Positions 1 through 7,248 of a stretch of 64,000 nucleotides of DNA are shown one piece after another; position 1 is the first letter of the stretch; every line of letters begins with the position of its first letter. The DNA is from Bacteroidales bacterium (GTDB taxonomy: Bacteria; Bacteroidota; Bacteroidia; Bacteroidales; UBA1715). The position numbers and the translations under genes are program-made. The stretch spans positions 31,689 through 95,688 of the forward strand of contig JAFXAU010000012.1 in assembly GCA_017516865.1 (NCBI GenBank). The letters run 5' to 3'. The notes below the pieces were generated by a model. That model had not been told where the DNA came from. It worked only from the letters and a program-made list of their open reading frames with translations, and searched no databases.

Positions 1-335
1 ACATGTTTTTGCAGGACGTAGGTCTGAGCGAACCAGGCGTAAACAAACTAATTCGTCAGGCGTATTCGTTGCTCAACTTGGAAACTTTCCTGACGGCTGG
101 ACCGAAGGAAGTCCGTGCGTGGACTTATCACAAAGGGGCTAAGGCTCCGCAGGCTGCCGGCGTCATTCACACCGATTTTGAAAAAGGTTTTATTAAGGCT
201 GAGGTTATAAAATATGCCGATTATATCGCCTTGGGTTCGGAACAGGCGGTTAAGGAAGCTGGAAAAATGTCAATGGAAGGCAAGGATTACGTCGTTCAAG
301 ACGGCGATATAATGCACTTCAAATTCAACGTGTAG
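1..335 (+). CDS. ychF: YchF ribosome-associated ATPase, C-terminal part (partial)
   Basis: This is the last 110 or so residues of the universally conserved Obg-family ATPase YchF; the start lies before the window. The visible part is the C-terminal TGS-type domain, which closely follows known YchF proteins, with the stretches [25 protein letters not shown] and the terminal [11 protein letters not shown]. YchF binds ribosomes and hydrolyses ATP rather than GTP, and it is linked to stress and redox responses. The GTPase-like domain is outside the window, so ATP specificity cannot be checked here. A single base separates its stop from the next start, which suggests co-transcription with the TRIC-family gene. 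Confidence 0.95.
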   Translation, partial: MFLQDVGLSEPGVNKLIRQAYSLLNLETFLTAGPKEVRAWTYHKGAKAPQAAGVIHTDFEKGFIKAEVIKYADYIALGSEQAVKEAGKMSMEGKDYVVQDGDIMHFKFNV

Positions 336-336
336 T

Positions 337-945
337 ATGTTCGTCGATTACATTCTGTCAACATTCGATTATACTGGTACGCTGGCATTTGCCATCAGTG
401 GCGCGTTGGCGGCTGCCCGTAAGAAGTTCGATTTGTTCGGCGGTGTGTTTCTCGGCTTCGTGACGGCAATCGGTGGCGGAACGCTCCGCGACATGATGCT
501 GAATATTCCCGTGGCATGGCTACACGACATTTGGTATTTCTATATCGTGCTTTTTGGCGTGATAATCACTTTCTTGTTCAGAAAACATATCGAGAAATAT
601 TCAAAGACGTTGTTTTTGTTCGATACCATTGGTATCAGCGTGTTCACTATTATTGGCATGCAGAAGGGGCTCGCTCTCGACATTCACCCGATTTTGTCGG
701 TGATGATGGGCATTCTCACGGCTGTTTTCGGTGGAATTGTCAGAGATTTGATGTGTGTCGACATTCCGCTTATTTTCCGTAGGGAAATATATGCAACTGC
801 TTGTCTCATAGGTGGTTGTATATATCTTCTAATGGTTGAGTTTTCATGTCCCGACATGGTTGCGATAATAGTCGCGTCGCTCATTATTTTTATTGTACGT
901 ACGCTCAGTGTGATGAAAAACTGGTCGTTGCCACATTTCAAGTGA
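337..945 (+). CDS. TRIC/YadS family membrane channel (UPF0126)
   Basis: A 202-residue polytopic membrane protein of about seven helices. It shows the internal duplication of the trimeric intracellular cation channel family: a first GGGTLRDMM signature near residues 46-54 and a second GGIVRDLM near residues 131-138. Bacterial members are monovalent cation channels, and some have been described as glycine transporters, so the substrate is left open. The ATG at 337 follows the ychF stop by one base. Seven bases separate its end from the next transporter gene, so ychF, this gene and the TSUP gene probably form one transcript. Confidence 0.88.
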   Translation: MFVDYILSTFDYTGTLAFAISGALAAARKKFDLFGGVFLGFVTAIGGGTLRDMMLNIPVAWLHDIWYFYIVLFGVIITFLFRKHIEKYSKTLFLFDTIGISVFTIIGMQKGLALDIHPILSVMMGILTAVFGGIVRDLMCVDIPLIFRREIYATACLIGGCIYLLMVEFSCPDMVAIIVASLIIFIVRTLSVMKNWSLPHFK

Positions 946-952
946 CAAATTT

Positions 953-1681
953 ATGTCTTATACAATAATTATATCGTTGATTTTGTTGTGTGCGGGGGCA
1001 AGTTTCGTGCAACGTGTGTGTGGCTTTGGCTTCGGCGTTTTTATCATGACAATGTTGCCGTTTTTGTGTCCCTCGTATGGCGAGGCGACAACCTTGTCGG
1101 GCATATTGGCGGCGGCACAGTCGTTTTACGTGTTGTGTTTTATGTGGCGGTTGGTAGTGTGGCGGCGTATTTGGCTCATGATGATTTCGTTCGTCGTGGT
1201 TTCGTATGTCGCAATTCAATATGTTGCAATTGCAACTGATTCTATATTAAGCATTTTGCTGGGCATCACGTTGATTCTCCTCAGTCTGTATTTCTTGTTT
1301 TTCAGTAAGCATGTACGGCTGAAGCCGACAAGAACGTTGCAGTTGTCGATGGGCGCGTTGAGCGGTGCCATGGGAGGGTTGTTCGGCATGCATGGTCCGC
1401 CAGCGGTTGTATATTTTATCGAAGTCGAACACGATAAAAATAAATATATAGCCGTTTGTCAGGCGTTTTTCCTGATTACGAATATTATAATGACAATTTT
1501 CCGTGCGCAACGGGGATTTTTGACTTCGTTTGTGGGTGTTTCTGCGTTGTATGCCGTTGTTGGCGTTGTGCTGGGTTCGTATTTCGGAAAACTTGTGTTC
1601 GACAAGATTCCTGCGGAGCTTTTGAGGAAAATAATATACGTTTACATGATTATTAGTGGGCTAATCACGATATTCCATTGA
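953..1681 (+). CDS. TSUP (TauE/SafE) family sulfite/anion exporter
   Basis: A 242-residue, almost wholly hydrophobic protein with about eight predicted membrane helices in two similar halves, as usual for the TauE/SafE (DUF81) family. The helix-breaking GGLFGMHGPPAVVYF near residues 140-154 is the typical second-half signature. Family members move sulfite, sulfoacetate, taurine-derived anions or other organosulfur compounds across the inner membrane; the true substrate cannot be read here. The gene follows the TRIC gene by seven bases. A promoter-like sequence between it and the metal permease suggests that the operon ends here. Confidence 0.87.
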   Translation: MSYTIIISLILLCAGASFVQRVCGFGFGVFIMTMLPFLCPSYGEATTLSGILAAAQSFYVLCFMWRLVVWRRIWLMMISFVVVSYVAIQYVAIATDSILSILLGITLILLSLYFLFFSKHVRLKPTRTLQLSMGALSGAMGGLFGMHGPPAVVYFIEVEHDKNKYIAVCQAFFLITNIIMTIFRAQRGFLTSFVGVSALYAVVGVVLGSYFGKLVFDKIPAELLRKIIYVYMIISGLITIFH

Positions 1682-1690
1682 TAAAAATTT

Positions 1691-1698
1691 TATCTTTG
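1691..1698 (+). promoter_or_regulatory. Bacteroides-type -7 box (TATCTTTG)
   Basis: TATCTTTG matches the TAnnTTTG -7 consensus of Bacteroidota sigma factors exactly and lies 20 bases before the ATG of the metal permease. I see no good TTTG -33 element at the expected distance, so only the -7 half is supported. Confidence 0.5.
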
Positions 1699-1718
1699 CC
1701 AAAAGAAAAGGAAACGTA

Positions 1719-2948
1719 ATGGAAGATAGTCTACTTTCTTTATGGCATCTGGTGGCGGGAATGACACCATATTTGATGTTCGGGTTTCTTTGTGCCGGCA
1801 TATTGCATGTTGCGGTCCCTCATATTTTCTTTAAGAATTTTTTGTCGAAAAATAATTGCGAATCTGTTATTTGGGCTGCTTTGTTCGGCATTCCTCTGCC
1901 GTTGTGCTCGTGCGGCGTGCTGCCTACGGCCATGTCGTTGCGGAAAGAAGGCGCCTCGAAAAGTGCAACCGTTTCGTTCCTGACGGCAACTCCGCAGACC
2001 GGCGTTGACTCAATTCTTGCAACATATTCAGTATTTGGTTTGGCTTTTACCATAATTCGGCCTATTGCCGCTTTGGTTACGTCGTTTTTCTCGGGAATGT
2101 CGGTTGCATTGTTTGACAAAGAAGATGATTCGATTTCCGAAAACGAACAAACATGTGACGGATCGTGCGAAATGGAACAAGGAAACAAATGTATTTCCGC
2201 TTTGCGGTACGGCTACGTGACAATGTTGCAAGACATTGGTACGCATTTGGTTGTGGGGCTGCTTATTGCAGGACTGATAGCCGTTGCCGTTCCCGATTCG
2301 TTTTTGTTGAAATTTGCCGATAATCCTCTGTTGGAAATGCTTGCCGTGACGCTGATTGCAGTTCCGATGTACGTTTGTGCAACTGGTTCTATTCCCATAG
2401 CTGCCGCGTTGATGCTGAAAGGATTGACGCCCGGTGCGGCATTGGTTTTTCTCATGGCGGGTCCGGCGGTGAGTTTCGCATCTGTTGTCGTTGTACGGAA
2501 AGTAATGGGGCTGCGGACTACGGTGATTTATCTGCTGAGTATAATTGTCGGTGCTTTTGCATTTGGTTTGTTGATTGATTTGGCTCTCCCAAAAGAATGG
2601 TTCTCTGTTTTGCACCTTCAGGCTGAATGTTGCCGCACAAGTGTGCCAGTTTGGAAAGTCATTACGACCATCGTTTTCTTACTTTTGGTCACTAACGCAT
2701 TGATATTGAAGTATAAACCTAAAAAACTTACGATAATGAAAAATATGACAGTATATAAGGTTGAAGGCATGAGTTGTAATCATTGCAAGTCGAATGTGGA
2801 AACAAACATTGCGAAGTTAGACGGCGTTACGTCGGTTTCGGCGGATTTGTCTACGGGAAATGTAGTGGTTGAAGGCAGTTCAACGGAAGAACAGGTGAAA
2901 ACTGTCGTTGAGTCTCTTGGATTTGTATTTAAGGGAAGATTATCGTAA
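1719..2948 (+). CDS. ArsP/SO_0444-type metal efflux permease with C-terminal heavy-metal domain
   Basis: A 409-residue membrane permease of the DUF318/ArsP group. Two hydrophobic halves of about four helices each (residues 1-135 and 165-335) flank a cytoplasmic or periplasmic loop rich in acidic residues and cysteines. The first half carries PLCSCGVLP near residues 60-68, a hallmark of the SO_0444 Cu/Zn efflux branch. Residues 340-409 form a ferredoxin-like heavy-metal-associated domain with GMSCNHC as its metal-binding CxxC motif. This suggests export of a thiophilic metal (Cu, Zn, or arsenic compounds) with the tail acting as metal donor or sensor. That role is inferred from the family. No metal regulator is adjacent. 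A good -7 box precedes the gene. Confidence 0.85.
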   Translation: MEDSLLSLWHLVAGMTPYLMFGFLCAGILHVAVPHIFFKNFLSKNNCESVIWAALFGIPLPLCSCGVLPTAMSLRKEGASKSATVSFLTATPQTGVDSILATYSVFGLAFTIIRPIAALVTSFFSGMSVALFDKEDDSISENEQTCDGSCEMEQGNKCISALRYGYVTMLQDIGTHLVVGLLIAGLIAVAVPDSFLLKFADNPLLEMLAVTLIAVPMYVCATGSIPIAAALMLKGLTPGAALVFLMAGPAVSFASVVVVRKVMGLRTTVIYLLSIIVGAFAFGLLIDLALPKEWFSVLHLQAECCRTSVPVWKVITTIVFLLLVTNALILKYKPKKLTIMKNMTVYKVEGMSCNHCKSNVETNIAKLDGVTSVSADLSTGNVVVEGSSTEEQVKTVVESLGFVFKGRLS

Positions 2949-2982
2949 TGTTGTATTGAAATTAAATTAAATATAAATCGTT

Positions 2983-4983
2983 ATGAAAGTTCCGTCATAC
3001 GTAGAAAACGATCCATGGCTGAAGCCGTTCGCTCCAGCAATTATAGGCCGTTTGGAGTACATAGAACAACGTCAGAAGGAATTGCTTACAAGTTCTTCTA
3101 CGTTGGAATCTTTTGCGAATGGTCATCTGTTCTTTGGTTGTCATAAGACAGAAAAATCATGGATTTTTAGGGAATGGGCTCCGAATGCTACGAGCATTTG
3201 TCTGGTTGGTACGTTTTCTAATTGGGAGGAACGGGTTGAGTACGTCTTCGACGAAAAAGATAACTATTGGGAACTCGAAGTTCCGCTTGACTGCATAAAA
3301 CACGGCGATTTATACAAACTGTCGGTCTATTGGAAAGGCGGACAAGGCTTGCGGATTCCTGCATGGGCTACGCGCGTCGTTCAAGACGACCAGACGAAAA
3401 TTTTCTCTGCACAAATATGGGATGTTGAACCATATAAATGGAAAAATCCTCTTCCGAAAATCGAACAAGCGCCGTTGATTTACGAAGCACATGTGGGAAT
3501 GGCTACCGAAGAATATAAGGTTGGCACGTTTTCGGAATTTACAAAGAACATTCTTCCGCAAATAAAAGAATCAGGCTATAACACCGTTCAGTTGATGGCA
3601 ATTCAGGAACATCCGTACTACGGCTCGTTTGGCTATCATGTGTCGAGTTTCTTTGCTCCGTCGTCGCGTTTCGGTACGCCCGAAGAATTGAAGGAATTGA
3701 TTGACACCGCCCACGGAATGGGATTGCGCGTGGTGATGGATTTGATTCATTCCCATGCAGTGAAAAATACTGAAGAAGGTCTTGGAAAATACGACGGAAC
3801 TGACTTCCAGTTTTTCCATAAAGGGGAAAAAGGAACTCACGGAGCATGGGATTCCAAATGTTTTGACTATGGCAAAGGCGAGGTGATTCACTTCTTGCTT
3901 TCTAACTGTAAATATTGGTTGACGGAATTCAATTTTGACGGTTTCCGCTTCGATGGTGTGACGAGTATGATGTACTGGGACCATGGTCTCGGACGTGCAT
4001 TCGACTGCTATGAACGCTACTTCGATGGAAACGAGGACGGCGATGCGCTTACGTATCTCGCTCTTGCCAATAAATTGATTCACGAAGTGAAACCGTCGGC
4101 TATCACTATTGCAGAAGATATGAGCGGAATGCCGGGACTGGCGGCTCCGTTCTCCGAAGGTGGCTTTGGCTTCGATTACCGCTTGTCGATGGGCGTTCCC
4201 GATTATTGGATTAAGTTGCTGAAGGACTACCGCGACGAAGATTGGCAGGTAGGTAATATGTACTACGAACTCACGCAGGCTCGTGCCGATGAAAAAGTTA
4301 TCTCGTATGCCGAATCGCACGACCAGGCATTGGTGGGCGACAAAACTATTGCTTTCCGCTTGATGGACAAGGAAATGTATTCGTGCATGCACGTGGCAAT
4401 TCCTAGTCTGATAATAGACCGCGGTATGGCGCTCCATAAGGAAATCCGACTGATGACGCTCGCAACGGCACAAAACGGTTACCTGAACTTTATGGGTAAT
4501 GAATTCGGACATCCCGAATGGATTGATTTCCCTCGCGAAGGTAATGGCTGGTCGTATCATTACGCCCGTCGCCAATGGCATTTGAAAACCGACGAAAATC
4601 TTCGCTACAAATTCCTCGACCGTTTCGACAAGGACATGATAGCGTTGGTGAACAATCATCCTCATTTCTTCGATAATCGCCCTCGTTTTATTCACGACAA
4701 CAATCGCGACCAAATTTTGGCATTCGAACGTGACGGATTGTTTTTCGTATTCTCATTCAACCCGACACAATCATTCGCCGACTACGGAATTGCAATGCCC
4801 GAAGGCGAATATAGGGTGGTTCTGACGAATGATTCGTTGAAATATGGCGGTTTCGGACGAATAGATGAAAATCTTGGATATTTTTCGTTGCCGGTGGAAG
4901 AGGGATTATATGCAGAACACTATTTGCAGATGTACATTCCAAACCATACGGTGATAGTGTTTGAGCGAAAGAATCAGAAATAA
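2983..4983 (+). CDS. glgB: 1,4-alpha-glucan (glycogen) branching enzyme
   Basis: A 666-residue GH13 branching enzyme that introduces alpha-1,6 branches into glycogen in the cytoplasm. An N-terminal CBM48 domain (about residues 40-145, starting FGCHKTEKSWIFREWAPNA) precedes the TIM barrel. The four GH13 regions are visible: DLIHSHAVKN, GFRFDGVTSMMY with the nucleophile Asp324, TIAEDMSGMP with the acid/base Glu378, and YAESHDQALVGDK with the third acid Asp447. An all-beta C-terminal domain ends the protein. The sequence resembles the eukaryote-like GH13_8 branch common in Bacteroidota more than E. coli GlgB. No other glycogen gene is adjacent. It lies 34 bases after the metal permease. Confidence 0.95.
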   Translation: MKVPSYVENDPWLKPFAPAIIGRLEYIEQRQKELLTSSSTLESFANGHLFFGCHKTEKSWIFREWAPNATSICLVGTFSNWEERVEYVFDEKDNYWELEVPLDCIKHGDLYKLSVYWKGGQGLRIPAWATRVVQDDQTKIFSAQIWDVEPYKWKNPLPKIEQAPLIYEAHVGMATEEYKVGTFSEFTKNILPQIKESGYNTVQLMAIQEHPYYGSFGYHVSSFFAPSSRFGTPEELKELIDTAHGMGLRVVMDLIHSHAVKNTEEGLGKYDGTDFQFFHKGEKGTHGAWDSKCFDYGKGEVIHFLLSNCKYWLTEFNFDGFRFDGVTSMMYWDHGLGRAFDCYERYFDGNEDGDALTYLALANKLIHEVKPSAITIAEDMSGMPGLAAPFSEGGFGFDYRLSMGVPDYWIKLLKDYRDEDWQVGNMYYELTQARADEKVISYAESHDQALVGDKTIAFRLMDKEMYSCMHVAIPSLIIDRGMALHKEIRLMTLATAQNGYLNFMGNEFGHPEWIDFPREGNGWSYHYARRQWHLKTDENLRYKFLDRFDKDMIALVNNHPHFFDNRPRFIHDNNRDQILAFERDGLFFVFSFNPTQSFADYGIAMPEGEYRVVLTNDSLKYGGFGRIDENLGYFSLPVEEGLYAEHYLQMYIPNHTVIVFERKNQK

Positions 4984-5005
4984 AAGATAATTTTTTCTTG
5001 AAAGC

Positions 5006-5035
5006 TTGGTGCGAAACCAAAAAGTTGTATATTTG
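5006..5035 (+). promoter_or_regulatory. Promoter of the tRNA operon (TTG-N19-TATATTTG)
   Basis: A TTG at 5006-5008 is followed, after exactly 19 bases, by TATATTTG at 5028-5035, matching the Bacteroidota consensus TTTG-N19-TAnnTTTG. Transcription would start near 5042, about 36 bases before tRNA-Thr. This is one of the two best-spaced promoters in the window. Confidence 0.8.
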
Positions 5036-5077
5036 CACTGCTTTTTCGGAAGCGAAGTACATTTACATATAAAGATT

Positions 5078-5151
5078 GCCTCTTTAGCTCAGCTGGCCAG
5101 AGCACGTGATTTGTAATCTCGGGGTCGTTGGTTCGAATCCGACAAGAGGCT
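5078..5151 (+). tRNA. tRNA-Thr (anticodon TGT)
   Basis: A 74-base cloverleaf. The acceptor stem GCCTCTT pairs with AAGAGGC, the D stem is GCTC/GAGC, the anticodon loop TTTGTAA carries TGT at 5112-5114, and the T arm is GTTGG-TTCGAAT-CCGAC. The discriminator is T5151 and no CCA is encoded, as usual in this phylum. The anticodon stem CGTGA/TCTCG has one mismatch, T5107 against T5119. It is first of three tRNAs sharing one promoter and one terminator. Confidence 0.95.
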
Positions 5152-5157
5152 CTCTTA

Positions 5158-5239
5158 GGGAGTGTTCTCCAGCGGCAACGAGAGCAGACTGTAAATCTGC
5201 CGTCATTCGACTTCGGTGGTTCGAGTCCACCCACTCCCA
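5158..5239 (+). tRNA. tRNA-Tyr (anticodon GTA)
   Basis: An 82-base type II tRNA with a long variable arm. The acceptor stem is GGGAGTG/CACTCCC, the anticodon stem-loop GCAGA-CTGTAAA-TCTGC carries GTA, and the T arm is GGTGG-TTCGAGT-CCACC. The discriminator is A5239 and CCA is not encoded. It begins six bases after tRNA-Thr. Confidence 0.96.
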
Positions 5240-5247
5240 CAAAATAA

Positions 5248-5320
5248 GCGGGAGTAGCTCAGTTGGTAGAGCATTAGCCTTCCAAGCTAAGGGTCGCGGG
5301 TTCGAGTCTCGTTTCCCGCT
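5248..5320 (+). tRNA. tRNA-Gly (anticodon TCC)
   Basis: A 73-base tRNA. The acceptor stem GCGGGAG pairs with TTCCCGC (one G-T pair), the anticodon stem-loop TTAGC-CTTCCAA-GCTAA carries TCC, and the T arm is GCGGG-TTCGAGT-CTCGT. The discriminator is T5320 and CCA is not encoded. It ends the tRNA operon; the terminator begins 12 bases later. Confidence 0.96.
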
Positions 5321-5331
5321 CATTGAAAATC

Positions 5332-5360
5332 AAGCACTTACAGACGTAAGTGCTTTTTTT
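5332..5360 (+). terminator. Rho-independent terminator of the tRNA operon
   Basis: AAGCACTTAC (5332-5341) pairs perfectly over ten bases with GTAAGTGCTT (5346-5355) around the four-base loop AGAC. The stem runs straight into a T tract ending at 5360. Confidence 0.92.
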
Positions 5361-5390
5361 ATGCCACAAACCTATCTTCAATATTTTTTC

Positions 5391-5398
5391 TATCTTTG
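5391..5398 (+). promoter_or_regulatory. -7 box (TATCTTTG) before the AT-rich pocket
   Basis: An exact TAnnTTTG match 18 bases before the ATG at 5416. No TTTG occurs at the right distance upstream. It supports a separate transcript for the two orphan genes that follow the tRNA terminator. Confidence 0.5.
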
Positions 5399-5415
5399 AA
5401 CTCAACAATGAACGT

Positions 5416-6009
5416 ATGAAAAAATTATCCCTCATATTGTTTCTCTGTATTGCCTCGCACGTTGCTGTGGCACAGGAAGTGTACGATACTGTTTTGTTTG
5501 ATAATATAACGTTCAACGATTCGAAGTTATTTACCAATCACAGCCATATAGAGAAATATTTTGATATTATGCAGTCACGGGCAAGGGTGCATACATACAG
5601 CACTTTTCCGGCTCCATTCAAACATTTATTTCCCCATGATTCAATAACAATAGATACAATTCTTTTCTATGAGATATGGTCGCATGATTTGTATTTTTTT
5701 TATGCAGAACGATACCCCGATAGTATTTTGGTTTCGGGAATGCTTTCGAAGGATAAGGTTATAAAAATAACAAAGAACGATTCAACCATAAAATTAACCG
5801 AACGAACTAATCTTTCTGAGGTATCAAAATTCTTCAGATTGTCATCTATGTTTTTGCACGATGAATGGATTGCCGATTTTCGTTATGGGAAAGAAATGTG
5901 TCTGATAGTAAAAAAAGACGAAGACTATGTTTATTGTTATTTAGTATTTGATGACAAAGACCAATTTTTTGCAATGCATTTATATAATATCAAACAGATA
6001 ACAGATTGA
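5416..6009 (+). CDS. Hypothetical exported protein (orphan, first of a pair)
   Basis: A 197-residue protein that I do not recognise. The ATG at 5416 is chosen because it begins a clear signal peptide (Lys-rich start, hydrophobic LSLILFLCIA core, cleavage after VAVAQ) and lies just after a -7 box; the longer frame upstream runs into the tRNA terminator. The mature part is rich in Asp, Phe, Tyr and Ile with no obvious repeats, lipobox or membrane segment. It is AT-rich compared with glgB and is followed two bases later by another exported orphan, so the two probably form a unit. A periplasmic or surface role is inferred only from the signal peptide. Confidence 0.65.
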   Translation: MKKLSLILFLCIASHVAVAQEVYDTVLFDNITFNDSKLFTNHSHIEKYFDIMQSRARVHTYSTFPAPFKHLFPHDSITIDTILFYEIWSHDLYFFYAERYPDSILVSGMLSKDKVIKITKNDSTIKLTERTNLSEVSKFFRLSSMFLHDEWIADFRYGKEMCLIVKKDEDYVYCYLVFDDKDQFFAMHLYNIKQITD

Positions 6010-6011
6010 TT

Positions 6012-6716
6012 ATGAGAAATTTTCTTGTGATATGTATTTTATTCAGTTCCTTGTCGCTGTATTCCCAATCGGTTAAGATAATAAAAGATTCTGTTTGTAT
6101 AGATGGAAAATATTATGAACTTCAGGAACTTACAATTACCAAGCAAAGGTGTTTCTTTACAATACAAAGGGCTTTTGACATTTTTGATGGTGCTAGATTT
6201 CAAGATTATGAACATCGTTTGTATTATAAAAAAAAAGCTGTTTTGGAGTGCGGTTCCATGTCGAGGTTGGAATGCGGTTCTTTTGAATGCTTACAAAAAA
6301 TAGGATACGCATTTGAAGAGTATATGATCAATTATGAAAAAAACGGCATATTGAATCTGGAAATATGGGTTACTGGAGTTGGTTGTCCAAGAAGTTCAGT
6401 ACAATTTTTTACGTTTGACTTAAACGAAGATAAAAATTTGGGAGAAGATGTGTTTATTTATAAGGACCTGTTGTTAAAAAAGTATATAAGAAAATTAAAG
6501 GCTGAATTTACTGAAGAAGGAGATGAATATGATGAGGACGATGGAAAAATCATAGATTTATCTCAATACAAAATAGAGACAGATACGGCAGGAAATATTC
6601 AAAAGTTTGTTTTCTATTATGCCTATTTTAGGATGTATTTGTTTGCCGAATTTTCATTTGAAGAAATAAAGCCATTTCTAAAGCCAGAGTTTTTAAGACG
6701 CTTGAGTGATGAATAA
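6012..6716 (+). CDS. Hypothetical exported protein (orphan, second of a pair)
   Basis: A 234-residue protein of unknown function. The ATG at 6012 follows the upstream stop by two bases and starts a signal peptide (MRNFLVICILFSSLSLYSQ). A TTG two codons earlier is possible but less likely. The mature chain contains a cysteine-rich patch (LECGSMSRLECGSFECLQ, near residues 78-95), an acidic run (EEGDEYDEDDGK, near residues 163-174) and a Phe/Tyr-rich end. Base composition is strongly AT-rich, well below the neighbouring core genes. It shows no family I can name. Tight coupling to the previous gene suggests that both products act together in the envelope. Confidence 0.65.
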   Translation: MRNFLVICILFSSLSLYSQSVKIIKDSVCIDGKYYELQELTITKQRCFFTIQRAFDIFDGARFQDYEHRLYYKKKAVLECGSMSRLECGSFECLQKIGYAFEEYMINYEKNGILNLEIWVTGVGCPRSSVQFFTFDLNEDKNLGEDVFIYKDLLLKKYIRKLKAEFTEEGDEYDEDDGKIIDLSQYKIETDTAGNIQKFVFYYAYFRMYLFAEFSFEEIKPFLKPEFLRRLSDE

Positions 6717-6761
6717 ATTTGTAGCCGTAAGTTTACTCGTTGAAAAAACATATTCTTGTTC

Positions 6762-6791
6762 TTTGTTTTTTTCTTAAGATTTTTATTTTTG
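6762..6791 (+). promoter_or_regulatory. Promoter of the DUF3791/DUF3990 pair (TTTG-N18-TATTTTTG)
   Basis: TTTG at 6762-6765 and TATTTTTG at 6784-6791 are separated by 18 bases, a near-consensus Bacteroidota promoter. Transcription would begin near 6797, about 24 bases before the DUF3791 start. The promoter looks intact although the second gene is broken. Confidence 0.7.
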
Positions 6792-6820
6792 CATAAGGAT
6801 AAATTGAATGTGGAAAAAGT

Positions 6821-7036
6821 ATGGATTACAAAATACTAAATTTCACGATATTTTGCGTTAACAACGTTGCGAGTCGTCTTAACAAGAGTGCGAAGGAAAC
6901 CTATCATCTTATGCAGGATTCAAATATCATTGATGGGTACATAGTCCCTTGTTATGATGTACTTCATTCATTTCCAAAAGAATACATTGTTGACGACTTA
7001 GTTTCGTTTATGCACAAAAAAGGTGTTTTGTCATGA
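6821..7036 (+). CDS. DUF3791 family small protein
   Basis: A 71-residue protein matching my memory of DUF3791: an N-terminal helix FTIFCVNNVASRLNKS, then the family-typical YHLMQDSNIIDGYIVPCYDVLH and a C-terminal helical VDDLVSFMHKKG. DUF3791 genes commonly sit directly before DUF3990 genes in gut Bacteroidales and Firmicutes, an arrangement reminiscent of toxin-antitoxin or other paired modules. A toxin-antitoxin role is inference. Here its stop codon overlaps the ATG of a truncated DUF3990 frame in an ATGA junction, so translation was probably coupled. It keeps its own good promoter. Confidence 0.75.
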   Translation: MDYKILNFTIFCVNNVASRLNKSAKETYHLMQDSNIIDGYIVPCYDVLHSFPKEYIVDDLVSFMHKKGVLS

Positions 7037-7158
7037 TTTTGTACCATACTTCAACTATAGAAATTCGTAAGCCCGATATTTTGCATTCCCGTTCTCGGCT
7101 TGATTTTGGAATAGGTTTTTATCTCACTCCTGTTATTTATTTTTATGCCACAAAATAG
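7033..7158 (+). pseudogene. DUF3990 gene fragment (truncated after about 33 residues)
   Basis: The frame starting at the ATG overlapping the DUF3791 stop encodes MILYHTSTIEIRKPDILH, then SRSRLDFGIGFYLTP, which is the start of DUF3990 proteins (ADP-ribosyltransferase-like fold; typical text is ILYHGS..I..PDILHSR..LDFG.GFY.T). After LTP the sequence loses all resemblance and a TAG follows nine codons later at 7156-7158. Intact family members are about 150 residues or more, so the catalytic body is missing. The cut coincides with a 15-base sequence that is repeated near 5356. The 41-codon peptide is too short to be an enzyme; whether it is still translated is unknown. Confidence 0.72.
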
Positions 7159-7181
7159 CTGTCGTTTTAAAAATCTTTCCG

Positions 7182-7189
7182 TACTTTTG
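7182..7189 (+). promoter_or_regulatory. -7 box (TACTTTTG) for the leucine-rich-repeat gene
   Basis: An exact TAnnTTTG match 59 bases before the chosen ATG at 7249. The -33 region has no clear TTTG. The predicted start near 7195 would exclude the TTG codon at 7204 as a likely initiation site only weakly. Confidence 0.45.
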
Positions 7190-7248
7190 GTTGTTGTTGC
7201 GTTTTGATTGCAAGTCAAAGCAAAATGGATAATGAAATTGACTTCTTT

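Noticed and set aside
3571..4713. Long minus-strand frame inside glgB (380 codons)
   Set aside because: It is the antisense shadow of a well-supported glgB; its composition is not protein-like in family terms.
5078..5320. tRNA genes as an attachment site of an integrated element
   Set aside because: No integrase gene is present and no copy of the tRNA-Gly 3' end is seen downstream. The 15-base repeat is reported separately as a weaker flank.
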